DNA of 16,068 nucleotides from Saccoglossus kowalevskii (taxonomy: Eukaryota; Hemichordata; Enteropneusta; Harrimaniidae), in the NCBI RefSeq assembly GCF_000003605.2, contig NW_003136331.1, forward strand, positions 38,270 through 54,337, written 5' to 3'. A program made the position numbers and the translations under genes. Position 1 is the first letter of the stretch. Every line of letters begins with the position of its first letter. The notes beneath the pieces were generated by a model. That model was not told where the DNA came from, made no database searches, and was given only the letters and a program-made list of their open reading frames with translations. Positions 1 through 10,600 of the stretch are shown here, piece after piece.

Positions 1-75
1 CAACAAGGGTTACCAGTCAAATCCATACCAATTTGACCAGAGATATACATAGTTCTATCAACAATGACAGCTTGA
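1..75 (-). CDS. RIDA: RIDA coding exon 2 (truncated by window edge)
   Basis: The acceptor is CTTTTAG|TCAAGC, read on the minus strand. The first T completes the Asn codon, then QAVIVDRTMYISGQIGMD and a further LTGNPC follow. The exon is still open at the left edge of the window. Confidence 0.92.
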
Positions 76-1298
76 CTAAAAGATTAAAAATAAAATAACA
101 TACAAGTACCTAAAAGTTTATACATACCTTAGTAAATTACTATATGGGTTAAGTCACATAGGATCAATTGGCAAGTGGGGAAACGATATCATAAAAAACT
201 GAAATATATATAATTCTTCCTCTCTGTCAGTGATAACAGTTTGTTTAAATGATATGATAATTTATTCAGAATATTAAATTTTGAGATTTGCAGTAGCCAT
301 CGGTGGCTATAACTTGCTGTAGTCAAATCTGAATTTGTCAACTCTAGCAATGGTGGATTGATTTAATCAGACTGGAAAAATAATAATTTATTCAACACTG
401 AGAAACACTCATGAAATACTATTTAGTATTTTAATGGTTGTGAAAAAAAAAAACACTGAGAAAACACACAACAAGAAAACAAAAAGACTGATTAGTTATA
501 AAAACAAAAAAGTTACAAAAAATTTAAAAAGAATTGTTTTTATGAAATGGCAATCATACAAATGTGGCTGTTTTGTATGCACGTTTTTATGCATACAAAT
601 CTACAAATAAAGCTAGCCATCTATTCACATGTGATTATGCTTTTACATGGAGAAGACGCTGATGTCACTCTGTTAACGACATGGACACGGAACGCACATG
701 AGTGGATAACTAACTTTATAGACCTATTAAATATATGGACCATTATTCTCGACCCCAGACAACCGGGTGCACACCTCTACCACAGAGTGAAGTAAATTAG
801 CTAATTGTTGATTTGCCATGTTACTTTTCGTCTTTTTGTTTGCGTGCGTTGTATCCATGATCATCCATTCCAATTGATGTTAAAGGGCAGTGGTCGTCAC
901 GCATAGCGCGTCTTATGTAAACAAACAATGTATTTTACACGCGCTGTGTACGTCGCTACGAGTGTTATTACGAACAGGACGCGGCGCGACAACCCCCAAC
1001 CTTTAAGTCCTTAAATATATCATTTTTGTCGGTATTACTAGCATAATCGAGGAAAAAATAATGAAAAATATAATTGATCGACTTTGGATTTTCAGCCCTG
1101 AAGTGACTGTGTATAAAACTGCAGTTCCCCCAGTAGGGCCACAGGCACTCGGTACTTTTTTTGGATAATAAAAAGGACCCATTGTAAAGTAGTAGAGCGC
1201 AATCACAAATAACACACAACAAAATATACATACTTGTATGGTCCAATTGCAGCCGGTGCTTTTGCTGTTTGTACAATTCGTCGAACTATTCCAGCCAT
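1..1298 (-). CDS. RIDA: RIDA (UK114/YjgF family), 5' part, two coding exons
   Basis: Partial gene on the minus strand. Known family role: a small trimeric enzyme that hydrolyses reactive enamine/imine intermediates (2-aminoacrylate type) made by PLP enzymes to 2-oxoacids and ammonia. Seen: coding exon 1 is 1298-1234 and exon 2 is 75-1. The donor leaves phase 2 (AA) and the acceptor supplies T, giving Asn at the join. The joined start reads MAGIVRRIVQ..TAKAPAAIGPY-N-QAVIVDRTMYISGQIGMD, which follows the family N-terminus closely. This includes the GPY tyrosine, reported as active-site in bacterial RidA, and the ISGQ strand. About 46 residues are present; the family is about 130-140 long, so the rest lies left of base 1. 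The start codon has a good context (GTCATGG). It is divergent from POP1, with 322 bp between the ATGs. Confidence is high despite the partial gene. Confidence 0.93.
76..1233 (-). other. RIDA intron 1
   Basis: A 1158-bp GT-AG intron. It is mostly AT-rich with A-runs (about 440-530, including a tandem-like AACACTGAGAAAACAC motif). A patch at about 885-1000 is unusually rich in CpG (GCGCGT, ACGCGC, GACGCGGCGCGAC) and contains an imperfect inverted repeat, AGCGCGT/ACGCGCT, around TTTACA. No gene is supported here: short ORFs on both strands have no recognisable product. Confidence 0.8.
1234..1298 (-). CDS. RIDA: RIDA coding exon 1
   Basis: 65 coding nt: 21 codons plus 2 nt. It encodes the basic RRIVQTAKAP start and the IGPY motif. 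The donor is AA|GTATGT. The predicted peptide is not an uninterrupted long reading frame, so it is easily missed by ORF calling; it is supported by the matching acceptor phase at base 75. Confidence 0.92.
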
Positions 1299-1620
1299 GA
1301 CTGAGAAGGCACGTGCAATAAGCTACAGTATGATTAAGAAGAAGAGATGAGATCTCTGGTGAGCGAGGCTGAAGACGATTCTGTTACTGTTACACTGTGA
1401 CCTCACCCCTACGTGTCAAATGTCGGATTTCTAAGTCAGGTGACAGCGTCACGAGCTGTATATGAATACATAATTATATTATCATATTAATACAAATCTG
1501 TGATGCAATTATCAAATTGATCAACTTAATTTAAGTCAAAGCAACTTCAAATGATGAATTTTCTACACATTAGCAACAATTACATATGAACTCTCGCGAG
1601 AATGCTTTTGAATTTCAAAG
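1299..1620. promoter_or_regulatory. Bidirectional RIDA/POP1 promoter
   Basis: The 322 bp between the two start codons must hold both 5' UTRs and both promoters. Seen: palindromic E-box GCACGTGC at 1309-1316, close to the RIDA start; TGACCTCA near 1398; inverted repeat GTGAC-agc-GTCAC at 1440-1452; and TCTCGCGAGA at 1592-1601, close to the POP1 start. I see no convincing TATA box placed for either gene. Inference: a TATA-less housekeeping promoter driving both genes. Confidence 0.8.
1592..1601. promoter_or_regulatory. TCTCGCGAGA palindromic promoter element
   Basis: A perfect 10-bp palindrome ending 19 bp before the POP1 ATG. TCTCGCGAGA is an established core element of TATA-less, often bidirectional, housekeeping promoters in vertebrates, linked to Kaiso/ZBTB33-type binding when methylated. 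Two CpGs are retained in otherwise CpG-poor DNA. Function in this animal is inferred from position. Confidence 0.75.
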
Positions 1621-1628
1621 ATGGCTGC
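1618..1628 (+). promoter_or_regulatory. YY1-like motif over the POP1 start codon
   Basis: AAGATGGCTGC matches the YY1 consensus AARATGGCNGC, and its ATG is the predicted POP1 start codon. In vertebrates YY1 sites often overlap the initiation codon of housekeeping genes. It is followed directly by CGCCCACG, close to the reverse complement of the EGR site GCGTGGGCG. Binding is inferred. Confidence 0.6.
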
Positions 1629-1650
1629 GCCCACGAAAAAACGTGCCCGG
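1621..1650 (+). CDS. POP1: POP1 coding exon 1
   Basis: Ten codons ([10 protein letters not shown]), then donor CGG|gtgaga, phase 0. After joining to exon 2 it gives KKRARVE, which resembles a monopartite nuclear import signal split across the junction. It is not conserved enough to prove by homology; the support is phase, ATG context and promoter motifs. If wrong, translation could begin at ATG 2821 in exon 2. Confidence 0.72.
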
Positions 1651-4600
1651 GTGAGATTTACTGAGTTTATGATGTTTTCATTTGAGGCACTGTTGAGTGG
1701 ATGTACTATTGTCATTTAAACTGATAAACTAGTACAGAAATACTAAAGAAGATAGTGCGTGAGTTTTTGCTTTTTTTCAAAGAAGAAATTACTTTGGTTT
1801 ACAAAGTTTCCATTTCATGCATGGTGGTTCCTCCATGTTTCATGTTAGGTGTGTTGACAGTGACGGTGTATATTTTAAGCTCATTTTAAGACCGTCCAAA
1901 TGTTTGGTCGCTTAAAATGCTGCTAGAGTCGTTGCACTGAGTAATATCCCTATGGGTATTTCCCAAGTGATGTTAGAATCAAATTTAAATAAAGTCTGTA
2001 TAGCGACTGTAGAGAAAAATTATTAATAAGATTTTTTTATTTTTTGCAACTGAAAAAATGTATTAATATAAAAATGAAACTAGCAAAATAGTGGAATATA
2101 TATATAACACTTTCTTTTATGATCAGTGCTCTATTAGATTTTACGTATTTTCTAATAAGCAAATTTAGTATACTAGTGTACTACATATTCAGAAAAGTAG
2201 TTTCCAAGATTTAAGTTTCATAATCATGCAATATTTGAAAATTGATGTACTTGACCAATCAGAACAATCACCATGATGTTACCATGAATAAATACACACC
2301 TCTAAAACGAAGGACTAAGTCTGCACATGTACATGCATTGTAAAGTGAATGTCAATCAATCAGTCAGCGAGCTGACTTGATCAGAATCTGATTGGCGTTG
2401 CGGCACATCATGGAACATCATATTATTATAGCAAATCCAATTGTTTCAATTGGATTTGAAAGAAATATTTGATTGACTGTTATAAATTAATATGGAAACT
2501 GCTTTTCTGTATCGCTGCTGCAAAACTTTTTTATAAATATTTATTATAAATATTTATAAAATTCAAACTGAGACAAATTTCTATCAGCCGATGAATAACA
2601 TTGAGAAACATTTTCAAATCTTTCATTGGTTCCCCATGTGATCTGAAGCCATTCATGAGACTGGCTTATCTTGTATGTTAGACTCATTCTTTTATTAATG
2701 GCGTAACATCGTTGTGGTCAACTGGTTGGATTCAACTGCCATTGAGGCAAGAAAACAGATTTGTTGTTGTGATTATAAATGTAAACTAATTAATGTGTAC
2801 TACTTGAAGTATAGGTCGAGATGGAGTCTGAAACTAAATCTAATCCTGGTCAATATATCAGTGAAAAGGCAAAAGAATCAGAAAAAAGAGGACACAAGAG
2901 AAAAAGAGCGCAAGACAGTTTTATAAAAATGAAACCAAATGAACAAGAAGATGATTGGTTGTCTCTAGCACCTAGATGTAAGTTGTCATTGACTAATAAT
3001 TGACTACTAAAAAAAGTTAGTTCCCCGACATTAGGTATTTTAATAAAAAAATGTTGTATATACATTGAATGTTATACGAACTTGATGCACATCATTCTGT
3101 TTTTCAGATAAGATTCAAAATGGCCGACTGTCGGCCATTTTGTTTTAATGAATGGGCTTCTAGAGCCATACCTCTGACATGCTTTGACTGATTATGTTCA
3201 AATTTTTAATATTCATTATACATCATGTCATAGATATACAGATATATTGGTTTAACAATCCTATTCAAAGTGGCCGAGTGGTAGCTATTTTTGTGCTAAA
3301 AATATCATCAAATATCAAGCATTTATGGATGGATTTTGTTCAAACTTGGAAAATACATTAGACATTACTAGTTCCTGATTTTATTTTTCAGATCGGATTC
3401 AAAATTGCTGACTGGCGGCCATTTTGTTTTAATGAATGGGCTTCTAGAGCCATATCTCTGACATGCTTTGACTGATTATGTTGAAATTTTATATATTCAT
3501 TATACGTCATGTTATAGATATATACATGTATTCAAAATGGCTGATTTTGTTTTAATGAATGCTGTTCCAGAGCAATATCTCTCAATGTGGACAAGTACTC
3601 GTTTGACAATCAGATACAAATGTCAATGATTTTTATGTTAAACAATCATCATAATCATATTCCTGACATGGTTATTTTCCAGCTAGGTATATTACTATAA
3701 ACAAAACTATATATCTTAAATTTGATAGTTAATTATTGCATGATCACATGGCTAATTTGCATAGTTATTTCATGGCCTGTGATAATCTTATTTGTGCAAG
3801 AAATGTTTCTGAAAATTGTAATATTCATTAAGGTATAGATGTACAGGTTCATGGCCACTTGGAATGATTTTTTTTTCCATTTAATTATATTAACATTAAA
3901 CAATATGAACAAATTGTTGAAAAGCACCAAGGCAATTCAAGTTGTACATCAACTGCCAAGAAAACTCAACTTTAGAAAGGACTATTTTTTTCTCATTTGT
4001 ATATATTTGCAGTCAATACCAATGTTATCGAGCAAGCTTGTAACTACGAGTACCCCAGTGTATATAATAATATCATGTTTACCACAGAAATTTGGTCTGT
4101 CACCTCAGTTTTTTCCCCCCATGTATGACTTTCTAAAGCATTCACAAAATTTTAGCAATTTCCAAGAACTGTAATGTAACTGCCAGGATGTTTTTTAACC
4201 TGATTCAAATGTTAGGTATCAACGTAGCTGACTTTGCTGAGGCACGGGCCACTGAAATCAACACAATGATGAAAGCAATGAATAATATCTCTGGTGGCAG
4301 AAGAATATTCCAAAAACTTCCCAGGCACATGAGAAGACGGGCTATGAGTCACAATGTAAAAAGATTGCCCAGAAGACTACGGGCAAGAGCTGAAGCAGAG
4401 GTAAGGTATTGATGAAGTTGTATGGTTGAACAACATAATATTTCTGTAATATTTGCGCATTTTTATTTGTTTTTTACAAATTCAATGTTTATTTTTAACC
4501 AATAATTTCCTCATAGGGAACAGGTCTTGGTAAAAACATTTTCAATTATTAATGTTTTTTGTTTTGGAATGGTCTGATTTTTGTTACATTTTGCACATAT

Positions 4601-7600
4601 TTATGTATTTTTCTGTAATTAATTTTTGTAGTGAGGTGGCTGGCCATTGCTGACAATTTGTGTTTCAAGCCTTGTTTTCATATTGACGGAACGTATAAAC
4701 AGTGGATGGTATGAAGCATAGCAGAGGACCCGTAAGCGAGGCTTGTAATGCAAATTAGCTAGCAATGGCCACTGCATGATAAAATTATATTTTCTGTAAT
4801 TTTTAGTTATTGACCAATTAAACTTAATTTTGCATTGGGTACAGGCCAAAATGTAGAAAAGAATTACAGGTATGTGCATGTCTTTTTTTCTTTATGAAAG
4901 GTAAAAAAAAATTGAATTTCTCATCTTCACAGGTGCAGAAACACAAACGTGCTAACAAACAAGACAGTGGGGCTGCCAAGCGGTCTAGACGACATCGAAG
5001 AAGACCAAAGAATCTATTTGCAGAGTATGAAAGAAGAAAACGGAAACACATATGGTTGGAAACCCATATATGGCATGCTAAACGATTTCACATGTCAGAA
5101 AAATGGGGATACAAAATACCTCACCATCCAAATGAAAAGAGTGTAAGAGCCTCGTATCGAGCTTTAGCAAAGCATTGTCTTATTCAGGTATTAGTAGTGT
5201 ACTGTATAATTACTCCCCTGTTTGAGTGTAGGCTGAAAATGAGGGATTTGTGTATTCAACTCCTCCATACCTGCATGCATCAAGAGTTCCTTTTGTACCC
5301 CCTAACCCTAACCCTAACACTCACTTCCAGTTACCAAATTCATTTATATAATATGCCTCCCTCTAGATAACTATAGATGTCCTTAGGAGGGGCATGTACA
5401 ATTAAATGGGGAGTGCTGGAGGGTAGGGTTAGGGATGGGGGTACAAAAGGAACTCTAACCATGTCTCGCACATGTTAGACCAATCAGGTACAACAGTTAC
5501 TTCACACATACATCAGACATATGCATATGCATTTGTTCCATAATCCGATTCAAGATGGCCAAATTTTAGTCATTTTAAAGTTTTCACCATTCTGGAACCA
5601 GATATCCTCGTGTTTGGACAGATTTGCTTTAAACTTACATTCATTTAACACAATGGGACATTTCTGCATGTCATTTTATTTTTCTGATCAACTTCAAAAT
5701 CGGCCATTTAGTTTCATATATCTGACATGCCAAGTTTTCAACCTTCACATATACAATGTACATCATATAGGGCACATGCATTTGTTGTATGCTCCTATTT
5801 AAGAAGGTCAACCATTTTAATACCAAAAATGAACAGAATCACACATTTTCACCATTTGCATTAAAACTGCATCTTAGTCATGTTTGGACAGATTTGGTTT
5901 AAACTTGGGGAAAAATGGGTCCATGATGATGTATGTAGCACATTTTTTGGATCTAGTTGAAAATGGTCAAATTGTGGCCATTTTGTTTTGAGGAATGTAG
6001 TTTTGATCGATAAATTTGAACTTCACACATAGTGACCAAATGGCAGTCATTTTAAGGCCAAAAATGTATCAATATCACACATGCTCACATTTTTGTACCA
6101 TCAAATCCTGAATGGCTAACAGGTGACTGTCTTGTTTAAACGTTTATAGTTTAGCAGAGGCATGTCTCATACATGTTCAGTATGTGAAATACCGTTAGTA
6201 CTCGTTTGTATTCAAATATTGCTAATAATTTCAACTCGTTCAATCTTTGGGTTTGATCCATTTCTGTTGGCTAGTTTTGGGCTAAACCTCTTCTAGATCT
6301 CTAGTGTTCATGGCTAAAACATACTTACATAATAATGTTGTCCAAGCTGGCAGCTTCAGATATTATCTTTGGATCAACAAATATTTTTTAACTTTTGAAT
6401 CACAATCTTGTAGATTGACTGCTTGATTATATATACTTGTCAATTTTTTTTTAATTTGCATATTCTAAATTAATATCTAATAACTTTTTTATTCATCACT
6501 GTACAATAAGATTTCTCGGTCAATGAACTACTGTATAATACTTTATTTTAGCTTGAAATTAATTTTCGCTATTTTCACTGAAGCAATGAATCAGAGAAAA
6601 TAAAATCCAGCGATTACACCATTTTCCCTATATTTTACATTCAACTCGTCAAAAATCTGTGAAAATAAACTCCATACAAAACACCCAAAAAGTCTTTTTA
6701 GCGAAAATTAAATCCAGTATTTTACAGTAATCAACCCTGTATTTTATTTCAGGATATATCTTACTATGGTGTAATAGAAGTTACCGGACCTCAGGGATAT
6801 TTACTGAAATCACTAGCACATCTCACAAATACAGACTCAGGTGTGTACATTCATTTCTTTTTCATTCACTAAAAAATCTGCAGAATTTAAAACCTGATAA
6901 ATACATTGTACGATTGAAAATCAAAATAATGAAATTAAAATTAAATCATTAAAAATCATTTTTTTATATGTTCCATGTGATGTATAAAAAAACTTGGATG
7001 CAATATAAAGTGGGGATAGCTGTACATGTCACAGGAAATAAAAACTGCATTTTACGTTTTTACAGGAAATAAAATTTAAAGTAAAAAATAGGCTTTTACA
7101 CTTTACAGATAAAGCAAATTCCTAATTACATTTTACATTTTTATAATATTTTTGATAATTTGTGTTTAACAATCAAAATTGGAAATTGTGTACGAATTAC
7201 GACATTTAATTTGGAAAATGCTTTTATGCTTACAAAAAATAACACATGACAACATTATTTTATTTTCTGAAGGACTTACATTTGCATCGTTAAGCTACCT
7301 TGGAGGTAAACGGCATGGTACTACCATGCTTTACCAGTATGATAAATACCCCTACAGTGCTATATCTGTCGTCAATTTCCTATGGAAGTGTCTATCATGT
7401 GAATGTGATGATAGAGTAGCCATTAAAGAAGAAACTAACACTGATGCAGCTGATAAGTTTTCCTCTACGGAATCCAGACAATTATGGATGTGGGTTCATC
7501 CATCAAGTTATGAAACTGTACTTAATGAAATAGTGAAAATGTTTCATGCTAAACCAGTGATGGAGAAGATGAAAAAAAAGAGAACGCAAATTGATAAAGG

Positions 7601-10600
7601 AAGTGATGGAGTGGAGGATACAGGAGATGAGTCATCACTTGATTTTACTAAAACAGACAGACAGTTTAAGAATTCATGTGTTCATATAAGAACATTGAAG
7701 TTTGACCTGTTGCGCTTTCGTTTACAAGGCCCATTATCACATTCTGTTCTTCTTGATGTGTTGCAGTCTGCGGAGGTTAAGTGCAGTGACATTGAGGAAT
7801 GTGAAAAGATGAAATGGTGGGAGTCCTATTATGAGGTTTGTATAAAATATTTGTGTATGTAAGTTAAGACAGCCAAAATAAATAACTCTTGTTTTCTGTT
7901 TGTTGAATGTGGTAGTTCATTTTTTAAATGAAAGTCATGCAATAGTATACTTCTACAAAAGAGGAATATTATCAGCTGCAACCTTAAATACCTGGGTATT
8001 CTAATTGAGGAACATTTCAATCTAACTATCAATCTTTTTTCTCTAATTTTTATTTTTACTAAAACATTTCCTGTGTCTTTAGTGCCAATTTGTAACGGCC
8101 ATTGCCATAATGTGGATACTGAAAGCATAGCGTATATGCTACATTGTATATATCAACGTTGTACCGTACATTAAATCACATGCAAGTGAAACAAAATGGT
8201 CACTGAGTTGTGTCCAGTTTTCCAAAGGGCGCCATTCAGTTTCGTCACACAAACCACAGGGATTACAAGATGACAATTTATTGAACACCGGGGATGAAAT
8301 CATGACAAATACTTTGATGACTTCTCACTGATGATTTTATGTGTCACTAATCATAATAGTGTGCATCAAAATTGTTTACAGTTCGTATCACATTATAGAA
8401 TTTTACAATGGCGTCTACTTGATTTTTTTTTATGTGATATAGTGTCACTTTGTGTCTAAAACAATATTTTCGACAAGATTTTGGTCATCTCTATGTTCAA
8501 AGTCACAGCTATTTTCACTTTAACTCCCACTGTTAATTTATTTTCAGGACACCCAGAATGCCGCAGTTCATGATAGACAGAAAGAAGTTTGGAAGAATCT
8601 TAAAAACATTCGTACATCCAGTGAGTTGTCTCCAGGGTGTGTATTATCGCTTACCGTCAAGGATCCCCGACTTCTACTGCCTCAGAAAAAGACAAAAGTC
8701 ATGACCGCAGTTGAAAATACAACAGGTGTGTATATACAACCAATCACTTTTCATATCACAGTGCCTGTATTACATTATTTTTGGTCGTGATTTAGGCTGC
8801 TATAGATTCTGTTGACTAAACAACTAGTATTTAGTTCCCATTCAGATGAAGTGTATGTATGTATGTATGTATGTATGTATGTATGCATGCATGTGTGTGT
8901 GTCTGTCTACACATGTATTTTGTGTCAATGATTGCCATTCCAGAGACGACTCTGTGATGTTAATCATGGGGATTTTATATACACTCCTATAGAAACTTGT
9001 TTTGAAAACGGACAAGGCTCCTGTCAGATCATGACTTCTTAATAATTTAAATGCCAAAGTCAACTTTTGTTACTTTTCACAGAATAAACTACAAATGTAC
9101 CATTATAATTTGTTTTCCATATTTAATAAAACAATGTTCATCAAGACGTATATGCAATAGGAAATTATGTTCATCAGATCAAAATTAGCAAAGAAAATTA
9201 TATGAAATGCATACCATATATGTAATATAATTCTTTGTAATGATTTGTGCACTGTCACTGTAATTTTTCTATACTTTTAGCAAATTGTCAAGTCTTGATC
9301 AAAATTGTTGAAAATAATAAAAAAGTAGGCACCAACAATACTGACTTTTCACAGAGTATTGGATATTAATTATCACTGAACTTACCCACGATGTCCTTAA
9401 TTTTTATTAAATTTCTTCATCTTTATAACATCAAATATCACATAATATAAAAATATTAAAAGAAAATCATTCTGACTTTTTAGTAATGTTTTCTTTCTTC
9501 ACAGAACCCTTAGCAAATGAAAGAATTGATCTGTGTAGACGTTTCCCAGATGGCATCAGCCAGTCACCAATATGGGAAAAGAAAGCTAGAAAGAAAGCAT
9601 CGGTAGAAAAATTCTCCATCGATGAGCTGAACAAAAAACGTGCCGAACACCTCATTCCTGGTACTGTACTCCAACTGGGAAGAGAAGAATCAAGAATTCC
9701 CATACTCCTCTTGCACAATCCTGGAAAACTAGAGGACGTTAAAGAGCAGATGAGTTGTCAGGAGATGCAGAATTCCCTTGGGTTTGGAGGTGGGTGGGAT
9801 ATTGTGATTCCGAGTGGGTGGGGAATGGCTTTCTGGATTGCGTTGATTTATCGTGGAGCCAGAGCAGGAGGGGAGAGAGAAGCGCAAAGTGCATCGGCCC
9901 AGCAAGGGTTACCATATTTCCCGTATGATTTCCCAGACACCCTGGCTTACAATGAAACAAGTAACCTGAGAAAAAATGAGTTGGAAAGCAAATACAGTCG
10001 ATATCCACCCGATAAAAGAACCAATTATGCAAAGTTTGGAGTTGTGGCACCGTTTTGTTCCCCATGGGAGCAATTAGTTGTTGAGTGGAATGATACATCA
10101 GTTTCAATTTCTGCGAAGGAACAAACATCATCAATAGATGTGGATGCTAGTGAAATGGTGCTTAACGAGTTGAAGGTAGATGACATGGCAGTCACTGATT
10201 CTGTACCCAGGGATGCAGTATATGTACTCAGGTCAAGGTCACGGTTAAGACATCTTGCAAAATCATGTCATAGATATAAAAATATGGGTAAAGATTGCAT
10301 TACGAGTTCTTTGTCATCAGTTCTCAAAGGGGATAGTCATGCACTGGTATGTGTGTCACTCCGAATGGTGCACAGAGGGGTGCCAGCACTGTTTGGAATG
10401 GTCTGTCTGGCAGATTCAGATGATCTCCAGCAGCTTTACAGGGACAAGAATTACGGAGGTCCCTTAGAGACATTGCATAAAGATCCTTCCTTAATTCTGA
10501 AAAAGCTAGACAAAAAATGTAAGAAAAGGAAAACCAAGCTGGATACTGAGGTGAAAGCAGCGTTAGTGGCAGAAATAAATGCATCAAACAGTCTAGTATC

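Larger units (their letters stand above)
2978..4215 (+). other. POP1 intron 2
   Basis: 1238 bp. The 5' half (3101-3600) is filled by two tandem copies of the GGCCATTTTG repeat family. The 3' half is AT-rich unique-looking DNA with poly-T runs. ORFs in this stretch (for example 3839-4174) have no recognisable product. Confidence 0.8.
5188..6752 (+). other. POP1 intron 4
   Basis: 1565 bp, the longest POP1 intron. In order it holds a MITE with telomere-like ends (5283-5456), diverged GGCCATTTTG-family copies (about 5540-6080), AT-rich DNA, and a second inverted-repeat element (6529-6729) that stops just before exon 5. No gene supported. Confidence 0.8.

Noticed and set aside
547-795. 82-codon plus-strand ORF
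   Set aside because: Lies within RIDA intron 1 on the opposite strand. The translation has no recognisable domain, and composition fits AT-rich non-coding DNA.
968-1276. Minus-strand ORFs of 102 and 70 codons
   Set aside because: They overlap RIDA exon 1 in other frames or read through its intron. The real exon uses a different frame, shown by the family N-terminus and matching acceptor phase.
3839-4174. 111-codon ORF in POP1 intron 2
   Set aside because: No domain, flanked by true POP1 exons in phase, and carries no splice or homology support.
4619-4879. Minus-strand ORF in POP1 intron 3
   Set aside because: It is a translation of the inverted-repeat element and its flank, not a gene.
5300-5317. 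True telomere or chromosome end
   Set aside because: Only three CCCTAA units, matched by inverted units 110 bp away within a MITE-like structure in an intron.
5919-6110. Intronic C/D snoRNA (ATGATGA box C-like at about 5921)
   Set aside because: No box D (CTGA) at suitable distance and no terminal stem. Other TGATGA hits in introns also failed this test.
9739-10134. 131-codon minus-strand ORF
   Set aside because: Antisense shadow of the conserved POPLD-coding exon 8.
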